Shown here in pieces: positions 17,383 to 25,311 of a stretch of DNA of 64,000 nucleotides. The stretch is from Sulfurovum sp. (GTDB lineage Bacteria > Campylobacterota > Campylobacteria > Campylobacterales > Sulfurovaceae). Positions within the stretch are counted from its first letter, which is position 1. Each line of letters starts with the position of its first letter. The stretch is from NCBI GenBank assembly GCA_027081115.1, contig JALWLD010000057.1, positions 236,497 through 300,496 on the forward strand, given 5' to 3'. A program made the position numbers and the translations under genes. The notes under the pieces are model-generated. The model worked only from the letters and a program-made list of their open reading frames with translations, was not told the origin of the DNA and made no database searches.

Positions 17383-17940
17383 ATGAAAAATAAAATTAAG
17401 AATCAAAGAAACTTTTTATCTAAAATGCTAACTATAGGTGCAAGTGGAGTGGCTATACTTTCATCATCTGCAAATGCAACAGCTAAAGTATCACTGACCG
17501 AACCTCAAAAAGATGAACTTTTTTTCATTTATGAAGAGGAGAAGTTGGCTCGTGATGTATATATTACTTTAGGAAAAATCTACTCTGATGAAAATACTTT
17601 TGGAACGATCCAATTTTCAGAGCAAAGATATATCGATTCAGTACAGGAGCTGTGTGAAAAATATGATATAGATATCTCTGAGGTGCAGAAAGATAAAGTA
17701 GGCTACTTTGTCTCTCCATTACTTCAAACACTTTATAGTGACTTAGTGACACAAGGAACAGAGAGTTATTATGATGCTTTGGAAGTGGGTGTTTATATTG
17801 AAGAGCTTGATATTGAAGACTTGACTGAATTGATAGAAGCCAAAGGAATGCCAGAAGATGTGCTAAATGTATATGAGAACCTTCGAGAAGGTTCCTACAA
17901 TCATCTTGCATCATTTCAAGGTGCATTGCATAGTGTGTAA
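17383..17940 (+). CDS. Exported DUF2202 (ferritin-like) protein
   Basis: The 185-residue product has a long basic N-terminus and a signal peptide ending about SANATA. The mature part matches DUF2202, a predicted four-helix ferritin-like domain: FFIYEEEKLARDVYITL opens the first helix pair, FSEQRYIDSV follows, and NHLASFQGAL closes the last helix, giving Glu and His residues that could bind metal. Biochemical function is unknown. The ATG follows an AAAGGA site. The next gene starts 12 bases downstream. Confident in the family. Confidence 0.75.
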   Translation: MKNKIKNQRNFLSKMLTIGASGVAILSSSANATAKVSLTEPQKDELFFIYEEEKLARDVYITLGKIYSDENTFGTIQFSEQRYIDSVQELCEKYDIDISEVQKDKVGYFVSPLLQTLYSDLVTQGTESYYDALEVGVYIEELDIEDLTELIEAKGMPEDVLNVYENLREGSYNHLASFQGALHSV

Positions 17941-17952
17941 CGGTCTAATATC

Positions 17953-18384
17953 ATGTCACTATTAGCCTATAAGGAGATGTCTCCAGAAGATATTGTAATG
18001 TATTATTATCATGCACTTTCTACAGGTAATCTACAAAGTTTAAAGTTTATAATGACACAAAAATCGTACCTCATGATACTTGAAGTCTGTGGTTGGCGAC
18101 TTTCATTTAAAGATCGTTATTTCAAACGTATGTTATCCCAGGCAGAAGAGGATGAAGAGATCCTGTATACTGTAGAGCAAACATTGACTAAAACGGGTTG
18201 TTTTTCCAAGTCGTTTCCTTCGCTTGCTATTGATGAAGTGAAAGATGATGGCTTCGATCGTAAAATTGTACAGTACACCGAAGAAGGTATTTCCAAAAAA
18301 CTCTATTTTTCACATGAAGCCACAGGTTGGAAAATCAACTATTATGCCGGCCAAAACAAAGATTCGTCTCCTAAGCGGTTTTAG
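17953..18384 (+). CDS. Hypothetical cytoplasmic protein
   Basis: Not recognised by function. The 143-residue product has no signal peptide or membrane segment. It begins with a helical part (MSPEDIVMYYYHALSTGNLQ) that resembles NTF2-like or DUF4878-type small folds, in which a short helix pair is followed by a curved beta-sheet, and later has beta-rich text (KLYFSHEATGWKINYY). An NTF2-like fold is a guess. It lies 12 bases after the DUF2202 gene and is probably co-transcribed. Confidence 0.6.
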   Translation: MSLLAYKEMSPEDIVMYYYHALSTGNLQSLKFIMTQKSYLMILEVCGWRLSFKDRYFKRMLSQAEEDEEILYTVEQTLTKTGCFSKSFPSLAIDEVKDDGFDRKIVQYTEEGISKKLYFSHEATGWKINYYAGQNKDSSPKRF

Positions 18385-18463
18385 TTAAAATATACTCTTT
18401 GACTTCATATATACTTCATACTTTTTCTCTATACTTTAGATATAAATATTTAAAGGATAGACA

Positions 18464-18736
18464 ATGAAAAAGACAATATTAATCTTTAGTGTTTTAACAC
18501 TGTTTGGTATGACTTCAGCAGTTGCAGATAATTTACAAGACCATTTGGATATGGAGAAAAAGCTTCAGTCTCAGCAAAGATCACAGTACCAAAATGGAAA
18601 TGGTTCAGGTGAACAGCATCGTTACAGAAAACAAAATCAGGATCAAAACAGTCATAGCTATAGTGGTTCACAAGGTAGCAGGTCTGATGGTAGCATGGGG
18701 TCCGGTGGTGGAGGCAGAGGCGGAAAAGGGCGTTAA
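18464..18736 (+). CDS. Small exported Gln/Ser/Gly-rich protein
   Basis: A 90-residue product with a clear signal peptide (MKKTILIFSVLTLFGMTSAVA). The mature part is highly hydrophilic and low in complexity: Gln/Asn/Ser-rich with His and Arg, ending in a Gly-rich tail (GSGGGGRGGKGR). Such tails can bind metals, nucleic acid or polysaccharide, but no family is recognised. AAAGGA precedes the ATG. It stands alone between the hypothetical gene and rlpA. Confidence 0.65.
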   Translation: MKKTILIFSVLTLFGMTSAVADNLQDHLDMEKKLQSQQRSQYQNGNGSGEQHRYRKQNQDQNSHSYSGSQGSRSDGSMGSGGGGRGGKGR

Positions 18737-18814
18737 GCCCACACTCTGCAAGCAAATATAAAGTCAAATAAAGAGATAATATATACCTAAATTAAAGTTT
18801 ACAATTGGGGTATA

Positions 18815-19606
18815 ATGAAGCACATTTTTTCCTTCACACTTATTATTGCTTTACTTGCATTTTCTTCGTTCTTTTCGGGATGCTCCTCTAAAAAAGTACA
18901 TAAACCCTACAAAACAAAATATACTTCCAAAGCAAGACACAAATCTACTATGAAATGTTATACCGTACGTGGTAAAAAATACAGCCCAACCTATGTAAAA
19001 GTAGGACAGGTGATGAAAGGCATTTCAAGCTGGTATGGACCAAATTTCCATGGGAAACATACCTCTAACGGAGAAGTATATAACATGCATGCCAGAACAG
19101 CAGCACATAAAACATGGCCGATGGATACCATGGTCAAAGTAACTAACTTGCAAAATGGTAAAACAACAATTGTACGTATCAATGACAGAGGGCCTTTTGT
19201 AAGAGGGCGTATTATAGACTGCTCATACAAGGCAGGCAAGGAGATCGGGCTTGACAGAATGGGAATTGCGAAAGTCTCCATTAAAGTGGTCGGTTTTGCA
19301 GGAAAAGTACAGTCTGAAGCAAAAATTGCACAAGCTAAGAAGAGTAAAACTGAGACATGTGTGATGTTGAGTAACTTTGGTGTACAGGTAGGTGCATTCA
19401 AACGTCGTGAAGGTGCCGAAGTTACAAGAGACATGTTTGCTAAACGCTATGCAAAGTATCAGCCTGTGGTCAAAAAATTTAATAATATAGATGGAAGTGG
19501 TGAACCGCTTTACCGTGTATGGCTCATGGGCTTCAACTCAGAACAGGAAGCAAGAGACTTTAAAGAGTGTAATGCACTTAAGGGTGCGTTCATTGTGAGA
19601 AATTAA
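18815..19606 (+). CDS. rlpA: Rare lipoprotein A: septal lytic transglycosylase with DPBB and SPOR domains
   Basis: RlpA cleaves stem-peptide-free glycan strands and associates with the septum. The signal peptide ends in lipobox-like FSGC (Cys23). The double-psi beta-barrel domain spans about residues 68-160: ISSWYGPNFHGKHTSNGE contains the catalytic-region Glu, and RINDRGPF the conserved Asp. A C-terminal SPOR domain (about 187-263; FGVQVGAFKRREGAEV) binds denuded glycans. Length 263. The gene ends 15 bases before hisB and may start that cluster's transcript. Confidence 0.92.
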   Translation: MKHIFSFTLIIALLAFSSFFSGCSSKKVHKPYKTKYTSKARHKSTMKCYTVRGKKYSPTYVKVGQVMKGISSWYGPNFHGKHTSNGEVYNMHARTAAHKTWPMDTMVKVTNLQNGKTTIVRINDRGPFVRGRIIDCSYKAGKEIGLDRMGIAKVSIKVVGFAGKVQSEAKIAQAKKSKTETCVMLSNFGVQVGAFKRREGAEVTRDMFAKRYAKYQPVVKKFNNIDGSGEPLYRVWLMGFNSEQEARDFKECNALKGAFIVRN

Positions 19607-19621
19607 GAAGAAGAGGGACAG

Positions 19622-20194
19622 ATGATTAAAGTAAATAGAGAGACAAAAGAGACACAGATAGCTGTTAAGCTGAACCTGTATGGTAAGGGAGAAGCAAAGA
19701 TCAATACCGGTGTAGGTTTTTTTGACCATATGCTTGAAGCATTTACCAAACATGCACATATAGACCTTGAAGTAAGCTGTACAGGAGATGTACATATTGA
19801 TGACCATCATTCAGTTGAAGATGTAGGGATAGTCATTGGTCAGGCACTCAAGCAAGCCATTTACCCAGTACAGAGTATAGAACGTTTCGGAAATGCAACA
19901 GTAGTCATGGATGAAGCAAGCATTACGTGTGATATTGACCTTTCCAACCGTGGTTTTCTTGTCTATGAACTGCCTATAGGTGGAAAAGTAGGTAATTTTG
20001 ATGTAGAATTGGTAGAGGAGTTCTTTAGAGCTCTGGTCTTTAACCTTCCAATGACCTGTCATCTCATTTACAACCGTGGTAAAAATAAACATCACATTAT
20101 TGAAGGTGCGTTTAAAGCTTTGGCAGTGGCATTGAGACGTGCAGTCGTTATCAATGAAAATGCAGGTATCCCAAGTACCAAGGGTGTACTGTGA
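19622..20194 (+). CDS. hisB: Imidazoleglycerol-phosphate dehydratase
   Basis: Catalyses the sixth step of histidine synthesis, a manganese-dependent dehydration. Stand-alone form of 190 residues, without the phosphatase domain fused in enteric bacteria. Metal-binding His clusters are present: FFDHMLEAF, then DIDDHHSVED-type text (HIDDHHSVEDVG), and CHLIYNRGKNKHHIIEG near the end. Ribosome site GAAGAGGG precedes the ATG. Its stop overlaps the GTG start of kdsC by four bases, linking amino-acid and envelope genes in one operon. Confidence 0.95.
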   Translation: MIKVNRETKETQIAVKLNLYGKGEAKINTGVGFFDHMLEAFTKHAHIDLEVSCTGDVHIDDHHSVEDVGIVIGQALKQAIYPVQSIERFGNATVVMDEASITCDIDLSNRGFLVYELPIGGKVGNFDVELVEEFFRALVFNLPMTCHLIYNRGKNKHHIIEGAFKALAVALRRAVVINENAGIPSTKGVL

Positions 20195-20688
20195 GTATAG
20201 AGCTGATTGTTCTGGATGTAGATGGAACGATGACAGACTCTCGTATTACTTACACCGAGAATGGTGATGAGGTCAAAGCTTTCAATGTAAAAGATGGGTT
20301 GGGCATTGCATCCTGGCGAAAGCTTGGAAAGCAGGTGGCTATTATTACGGGGAGAAGTTCGAATATTGTAGCAAGGCGTGCCAAAGAATTGCATATTGAA
20401 CACTTTTACCAGGGTGTACATAATAAAAAAGAAGTACTTGAAGATTTACTTGAAAAACTGGATCTAAGTATGGAAAATGTTGCAGCAATTGGAGATGATC
20501 TCAATGATTTGACTATGCTTAAAGCTGCAAAGATCTCTTTTGTTCCTAGAGATGCTTCTGCATATGTAGATAAAATAGCTACGGTCATTCTTTCCAAAAA
20601 AGGGGGGAATGGTGCAGTACGTGAAATGATTGAGTACCTGATAAAAAAAGAGGGTCTGGAAGAGAAGTATTTGAAGTTATGGGTCTAA
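20191..20688 (+). CDS. kdsC: 3-deoxy-D-manno-octulosonate 8-phosphate phosphatase
   Basis: A HAD-superfamily phosphatase that releases Kdo from Kdo-8-phosphate for lipid A-core synthesis. HAD motif I is LDVDGTMTDS (Asp9, Asp11), motif II lies in AIITGRSS, and motif IV in AIGDDLNDL. At 165 residues it is the usual short C0-type HAD that forms a tetramer. GTG start in a 4-base overlap with hisB. It is followed by lptC, which overlaps its end by ten bases, the classical kdsC-lptC-lptA order. Confidence 0.95.
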   Translation: MSIELIVLDVDGTMTDSRITYTENGDEVKAFNVKDGLGIASWRKLGKQVAIITGRSSNIVARRAKELHIEHFYQGVHNKKEVLEDLLEKLDLSMENVAAIGDDLNDLTMLKAAKISFVPRDASAYVDKIATVILSKKGGNGAVREMIEYLIKKEGLEEKYLKLWV

Positions 20689-21191
20689 AACTAGAGTTTT
20701 TGCTTATTGTATTTGTAATGGCTATCTTAGCTATGGCAATGACTGTAAAGATCAGTAACTCCAATGCTGTTGCAAAAAAACAGACAGTAGAACTTGAATT
20801 TACCGATACTACCACCATAGAGGTAGATACCAACAAAACACTTTCTGTAACGTATGGTACCTACGGTATTCGTGATGCCGGTGTATTAAAGATCGACAAT
20901 TTACAGTATTACACCGATGGTATCAAACTTCTTAGAGCTAAAAAAGGTACACTCAAAGGGAATAAGCTTTACCTTGATTACAATGTGATACTCAATAAAG
21001 AAAAAGGGTCAGACTACTATACAGAGCATGCCATCTACAATAAAAAAACAGGCATTTTGCTGGTTACTTCTCCTTTTAAAGCTATCATGGACAAGAATAT
21101 CATGCACGGTGCTACACTTCGTTACGATACGAAGCAGAAAAAAGTGTTTGCCACAAAGGTAAATGCAGTCGTATATACGGCTGAAAAATGA
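20679..21191 (+). CDS. lptC: LPS export protein LptC
   Basis: LptC is a single-pass inner-membrane protein that passes LPS from the LptBFG transporter to LptA. One N-terminal transmembrane helix (LEFLLIVFVMAILAMAMTV) is followed by a periplasmic beta-jelly-roll (KKGTLKGNKLYLDYN, then HGATLRYDTKQKKVFATK). Length 170, close to the family. The start overlaps kdsC by ten bases and the end meets the lptA leader. Sequence conservation is low in this family, so position between kdsC and lptA supports the call. Confidence 0.85.
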   Translation: MGLKLEFLLIVFVMAILAMAMTVKISNSNAVAKKQTVELEFTDTTTIEVDTNKTLSVTYGTYGIRDAGVLKIDNLQYYTDGIKLLRAKKGTLKGNKLYLDYNVILNKEKGSDYYTEHAIYNKKTGILLVTSPFKAIMDKNIMHGATLRYDTKQKKVFATKVNAVVYTAEK

Positions 21192-21216
21192 TATAATTAC
21201 GAAAAAAGGTTTAGCA

Positions 21217-21732
21217 TTGAAAATATTTACATCGCTATTGGTATTGCTGTTATCAGTGGCACTGCATGCACAGAAGATCAATGTAACGTCTAGTTCAATG
21301 ACTGCAGAAGATATGAAAAAAGAGGTGCATTTCATTGACAATGCAAAGGCTGTACAGGGAGAGAGTTGGATTCATGGAGATGAGATCATTGTCTACTTTG
21401 ATGAGAACAATCAGACCAAAAAGTATCAAGCCATCGGTACAGTAACATTTGAATTTAAAGAACAAGAGAATCACTATACCGGTTCAGCTGATAAAGTGAC
21501 CTACTATCCGGTAAAATCAACGTATGTCTTGGTAGGTAAAGCGATCATTGATGACGTAATCAATAAACGTCATGTCAATGGCGATGAAATTACGCTTGAT
21601 ATGACAACGGGTAATGCCAATGTCAAAGGGAGTAAGAAAAAACCTGTGAAGTTTATTTTTGATATGCAAGAGAAGAAAGACAAGAAAAAGAAAGATACAA
21701 AGAAAACAACAAACAAGAAGGACAAGAAGTGA
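21217..21732 (+). CDS. lptA: Periplasmic LPS transport protein LptA
   Basis: LptA forms the periplasmic bridge carrying LPS to LptDE. The TTG at 21217 is preferred: AAAAAAGG lies upstream and it opens directly into the signal peptide (KIFTSLLVLLLSVALHAQ). A longer frame from 21163 would overlap lptC by 29 bases and put charged residues first. The mature OstA-type beta repeats are visible (GESWIHGDEIIVYFDENNQ, HYTGSADKVTYYP, HVNGDEITLDMTTG). The C-terminal tail is very Lys-rich (KKDKKKKDTKKTT), likely disordered. Its stop overlaps the GTG of engB by four bases. Confidence 0.88.
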   Translation: MKIFTSLLVLLLSVALHAQKINVTSSSMTAEDMKKEVHFIDNAKAVQGESWIHGDEIIVYFDENNQTKKYQAIGTVTFEFKEQENHYTGSADKVTYYPVKSTYVLVGKAIIDDVINKRHVNGDEITLDMTTGNANVKGSKKKPVKFIFDMQEKKDKKKKDTKKTTNKKDKK

Positions 21733-22367
21733 GTACACCCCGTGTAGTGGAGGCTGAATTTATAAAGTCAGCACAAAGTATAGCAGATTCTTTACCTGAA
21801 GATATGAGTGAAGTGGTATTCCTTGGTCGCTCTAATGTAGGAAAGAGTTCAACCCTGAATGGCTTGACGCAAAGAAAAAATTTGGCAAAAAGTTCAGCAA
21901 CTCCCGGGAAAACGCAATTGATCAATTTTTTTCAAACACGTTATTTGTACAACGATAACTCTTATCCTGTTCGTTTTGTAGACCTTCCTGGTTTTGGATA
22001 TGCCAAAGTTTCAAAATCCCTCAAAGAGGTATGGCAGAAAAACCTTGTGGAGTTCATTCATCATCGTGTCTCCATCCGACTCTTTATTCATCTGCGTGAT
22101 GCACGTCATCCTCATGCCAAGATAGATGATGATGTAGAGAACTATATTTCAGAGTTCATCCGTCCCGATCAGAGATATCTGACTGTTTTTACCAAAATAG
22201 ATAAACTCAACCAAAAAGAGCGTGCCAAGTTAAAACGAGAATTTCCTGGTTCCATTACACTCTCTAACTTGAAGAAGAATGGTTATGACAGAGTACACCA
22301 TATTATTTTACAAACTATTTTTGATGTAGACAACGAAACAGCAAAGAAAAATGGGGCTGTAGAGTGA
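21729..22367 (+). CDS. engB: Ribosome-assembly GTPase EngB/YsxC
   Basis: A TrmE-Era-EngA-EngB-Septin family GTPase needed for large-subunit assembly. G1 is GRSNVGKSS, G3 is DLPGFGYA and G4 is FTKIDKL. Length 212 is normal. GTG start in a 4-base overlap with lptA, and its stop overlaps the next GTG by four bases. Placement inside the lpt-mrdA cluster is a known Campylobacterota arrangement. Confidence 0.94.
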   Translation: MSTPRVVEAEFIKSAQSIADSLPEDMSEVVFLGRSNVGKSSTLNGLTQRKNLAKSSATPGKTQLINFFQTRYLYNDNSYPVRFVDLPGFGYAKVSKSLKEVWQKNLVEFIHHRVSIRLFIHLRDARHPHAKIDDDVENYISEFIRPDQRYLTVFTKIDKLNQKERAKLKREFPGSITLSNLKKNGYDRVHHIILQTIFDVDNETAKKNGAVE

Positions 22368-22840
22368 TAGAGTTAGTTAAAGCAACCCTAAGTGACATCC
22401 CTCAGATGCTTGCTATGGTTGTCACTGAAGTAAAAGATGGGGTCATTTTAAATAGAACTGAAGATGAAGTGGCTACCAATATACGCTCTTATGTTTTGGC
22501 AAAAGAGGGTAATACAATAGTAGGATATACAGCGTTACATATACATTCGACAAGGGTAGCGGAAATACGCTCTTTGATCGTAGATGCCAAATATAGAGGG
22601 CAGCATATTGGACAGCGTATGGTAGAGTTCACCCTTAAAGAGGCAAAATCTTTGCAAGTGAGTGAAGAGGTACTGGTCTTAACCTACCTACCGCTTTTTT
22701 TTGAAAAACTTGGGTTCAGTGAGATCCATAAAGAGAGCATACCTGAACATAAGATCTGGGCAGATTGTATCAAGTGTATCCATTTTCCTGTCTGTAATGA
22801 GGTGGCATTGGTCTATAAGTTGAATGAGGACAAGAAGTAG
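22364..22840 (+). CDS. GNAT N-acetyltransferase, short N-acetylglutamate synthase type
   Basis: The 158-residue product is one GNAT domain with the acetyl-CoA loop AKYRGQHIGQRMV and a C-terminal segment with two Cys residues (IWADCIKCIHFPVCNEVAL). This tail is typical of short N-acetylglutamate synthases that make the first intermediate of arginine synthesis without an amino-acid-kinase domain. Substrate is inferred from family resemblance. GTG start, 4-base overlap with engB, and the next ATG follows its stop directly. Confidence 0.75.
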   Translation: MIELVKATLSDIPQMLAMVVTEVKDGVILNRTEDEVATNIRSYVLAKEGNTIVGYTALHIHSTRVAEIRSLIVDAKYRGQHIGQRMVEFTLKEAKSLQVSEEVLVLTYLPLFFEKLGFSEIHKESIPEHKIWADCIKCIHFPVCNEVALVYKLNEDKK

Positions 22841-23293
22841 ATGTCACTCTATGAAATCATCAAGGTACCGTTGATCTGGGCTGTTGTTCTGGGCTTTATT
22901 GTCTTTTACCCTATGCTTATATCGATTTATGTCTTTTTGCCCCTCTTGATCGGTGTGATGGGGTACCTCTTTATGCGAGGGGTGGAGGACAACAAATTAA
23001 CATACATCTTGGTTTCACTTGTCTATTTTATAAACCTTGAAGTAAATCTCTCTTTGCCTTTCTTTTTGATGATTATTGCTTCTATGTTGGTCTATATTCT
23101 TTTTTATAGACATTTGAATTATTTTAGAAGGTGTGCAGTATGTAGACCGATACTCTCTGTGATACTTGTAGATTCTGTTTACCTTGGTTTACTGCTTTCA
23201 TACGATTTTGTTTTCCAGACCCACAGTATTATTCTGGATAATATTTTGTTGTATTCTCTGGTCATTGATCTTTTAGTGGTGGTGTTATTTTGA
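22841..23293 (+). CDS. Small polytopic membrane protein beside mrdA
   Basis: A 150-residue protein with about five hydrophobic helices, starting immediately after the GNAT stop and overlapping the TTG start of mrdA by four bases (TTGA). No family is recognised. Its size, topology and place directly before the elongasome transpeptidase recall MreD, so a role in elongation is a position-based guess. Translational coupling makes co-expression with mrdA likely. Confidence 0.65.
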   Translation: MSLYEIIKVPLIWAVVLGFIVFYPMLISIYVFLPLLIGVMGYLFMRGVEDNKLTYILVSLVYFINLEVNLSLPFFLMIIASMLVYILFYRHLNYFRRCAVCRPILSVILVDSVYLGLLLSYDFVFQTHSIILDNILLYSLVIDLLVVVLF

Positions 23294-25263
23294 GATATAA
23301 AATTACACTATTTATATTCATCGCAGTGTGGGCCTTAATGGTTGCACGGCTCTATCATGTAAGTATTAAATCCAACTTCTATTATGAAGGGCTGGCAAAA
23401 GACAATGTGGAGAGAAAAGAGTATATCAAACCTGTAAGAGGAGAGATCACAGACTCCAAGGGGAACCTTCTAGCCATGAATCAGATTGGATTTTCTATCT
23501 CTATTATGCCGCATTTACGTTATAGTCATAGCAAGGACGGTAACCAAACCAAACTTGAGAAGATCATCGAAGTGCTTGTTGAAACATTCCCTGATCTCAA
23601 TGCCACAGTAATGCATAAAGTCTATAAAAAAACCTCTTCAGCCTATAATCACAAATATATCAAAGTGGTTGATTTTATTCCGTATGCCGCTATGATGGCA
23701 AAGTATCCAAAATTGAGTATTCATGATGAGATCAAAATAGAAGCTGAGACGAAACGCTATTATCCGTATGGAAAATACGCGGCACATATTATCGGATATA
23801 CCGGACGTTCAAATAAAAAAGAAAATGCAAAAGATGAGATTGTCGACAAGGTAGGTAAAGTAGGGAAAAGTGGTTTAGAAAGATACTATAATTCTACTTT
23901 GCAGGGTCAACTGGGATATATTGTGAACAAGGTGACTGCTACGAATAAAGCAGTTGCCTTGATTGAACATGTCAAACCAAAAGACAACCAAAACCTTAAA
24001 CTCAATATTAATATTGAACTTCAGCAGATGATTCATGAGTATTTCAAAAAAGCGACAGGTGTTGCGATAGTTATGCGAACCAATGGAGAGGTCCTGGCAG
24101 CAGTCTCTTACCCTTCTTACGATCCGAATCTTTTTGTTGGAGGGATCAGTTCTAAAGACTGGAGAGCATTGCAGGAAGATCTAAATCATCCTTTTACCAA
24201 TAAGATTATACATGGAACCTATCCTCCGGGTTCAGGGATCAAAATGGGTATGGCTTTGGCTTTTGAGAAATCAAAACCGGGTATTTTGGGGAAAGCAGAG
24301 TATTGTAATGGCTATATGACTATAGGAAACTCTTCACACCATTTTAGATGTTGGAAACACAGTGGCCACGGAAAGGTGGCTGTACGTAAAGCAATTATGC
24401 AGTCCTGTGATGTTTTCTTCTATAAAAAAGCACTTCAGGTTGGGATTGACGATATGTCCAAATACCTGCATGAGTTTGGTCTTGGTGTGAAAACAGGGGT
24501 AGATATGCCTCGTGAGTATTCTGGTGTCATTCCTAACAAAGCATGGAAGATGAAACGATTCAAACAGCCTTGGTACTTAGGGGAGACAGTTATTGCAGCT
24601 ATTGGACAAGGATATGACCTTGTTACACCACTGCAAGTGACACGCTATACAGCACTTATGGCAACAGGAAATCTGGTCACCCCAAGGATTGCCAAGATTG
24701 TCGATGGCAATGTAACAAAGCCTGAGATCAAACCTATTAAGTTTGACAACTACATCTATGAAATACGAAAAGGTATGTATGACGTTTGTAATAAACTGGG
24801 TGGTACCGGGTATCGTGTTATGCATGATCTCCCTATTGTTGTTGCAGGGAAAACCGGTACTTCTCAGGTTACTTCTATTCCTCAGGGTGTTTCAAAAAGA
24901 CTCAAAGAGTCACAGCTTGCCTATTTCCATCGTTCACACGCATGGTTTACCTCTTATGCACCCTATGACAACCCTGAGTTTGTTGTAACTGTTCTGGTTG
25001 AACATGGTGGACACGGAGGAAGTACTTCTGCGCCTTTGGCAGCAGAAATATATAAGTGGCTCTTTAAAAGAGGCTATTTCAATAAAAAGCCGGACAAGGG
25101 AACAGTCAACACCGATGTGGGTGATTATAACAAGGTTGCAAATAGTGACAACAATGGCTCAACTGCAAAGCCAGAAGAGTCCAATATTATTATCGATAGT
25201 GAAACGATCAGAAGGAATAAAGCGATACGTCAGAAGGTACAGGAATCAGTAGACCTGTTCTAA
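23290..25263 (+). CDS. mrdA: Penicillin-binding protein 2 (elongasome transpeptidase)
   Basis: Class B PBP that cross-links peptidoglycan during lateral growth. One N-terminal transmembrane helix (ITLFIFIAVWALMVARLY) is followed by the pedestal domain with the conserved RGEITDSKGNLLA. The transpeptidase domain carries Ser315 in PPGSGIKMG (SxxK), Ser372 in SCDVFFYK (the SxN-like motif, here SCD) and Lys521 in GKTGTSQ. Length 657, slightly long because of a hydrophilic tail. TTG start, coupled to the membrane-protein gene. Ends before a 34-base palindrome shared with the convergent antiporter gene. Confidence 0.95.
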   Translation: MRYKITLFIFIAVWALMVARLYHVSIKSNFYYEGLAKDNVERKEYIKPVRGEITDSKGNLLAMNQIGFSISIMPHLRYSHSKDGNQTKLEKIIEVLVETFPDLNATVMHKVYKKTSSAYNHKYIKVVDFIPYAAMMAKYPKLSIHDEIKIEAETKRYYPYGKYAAHIIGYTGRSNKKENAKDEIVDKVGKVGKSGLERYYNSTLQGQLGYIVNKVTATNKAVALIEHVKPKDNQNLKLNINIELQQMIHEYFKKATGVAIVMRTNGEVLAAVSYPSYDPNLFVGGISSKDWRALQEDLNHPFTNKIIHGTYPPGSGIKMGMALAFEKSKPGILGKAEYCNGYMTIGNSSHHFRCWKHSGHGKVAVRKAIMQSCDVFFYKKALQVGIDDMSKYLHEFGLGVKTGVDMPREYSGVIPNKAWKMKRFKQPWYLGETVIAAIGQGYDLVTPLQVTRYTALMATGNLVTPRIAKIVDGNVTKPEIKPIKFDNYIYEIRKGMYDVCNKLGGTGYRVMHDLPIVVAGKTGTSQVTSIPQGVSKRLKESQLAYFHRSHAWFTSYAPYDNPEFVVTVLVEHGGHGGSTSAPLAAEIYKWLFKRGYFNKKPDKGTVNTDVGDYNKVANSDNNGSTAKPEESNIIIDSETIRRNKAIRQKVQESVDLF

Positions 25264-25277
25264 GCAACAGGGTTTGT

Positions 25278-25311
25278 TTACAAAGTATATAAATATTTAT
25301 ATACTTTGTAA
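25278..25311. terminator. Perfect 34-bp palindrome between convergent mrdA and antiporter genes
   Basis: Bases 25278-25311 form an uninterrupted AT-rich palindrome (half-site TTACAAAGTATATAAAT). It covers the last codons and stop of the antiporter gene and lies 15 bases after the mrdA stop. In RNA it would form a long hairpin in both directions, so it probably serves as a bidirectional terminator, although no U-run follows. Alternatively it could be a cruciform or protein-binding site. Confidence 0.5.

Noticed and set aside
18811-18816. TATAAT at the rlpA start as promoter
   Set aside because: It overlaps the ATG itself, and the signal peptide needs that ATG; GGGG upstream serves as ribosome site, so the TATAAT is probably chance.
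21163-21216. Longer lptA start
   Set aside because: It overlaps lptC by 29 bases and adds charged residues before the signal peptide; TTG at 21217 with AAGG upstream fits better.
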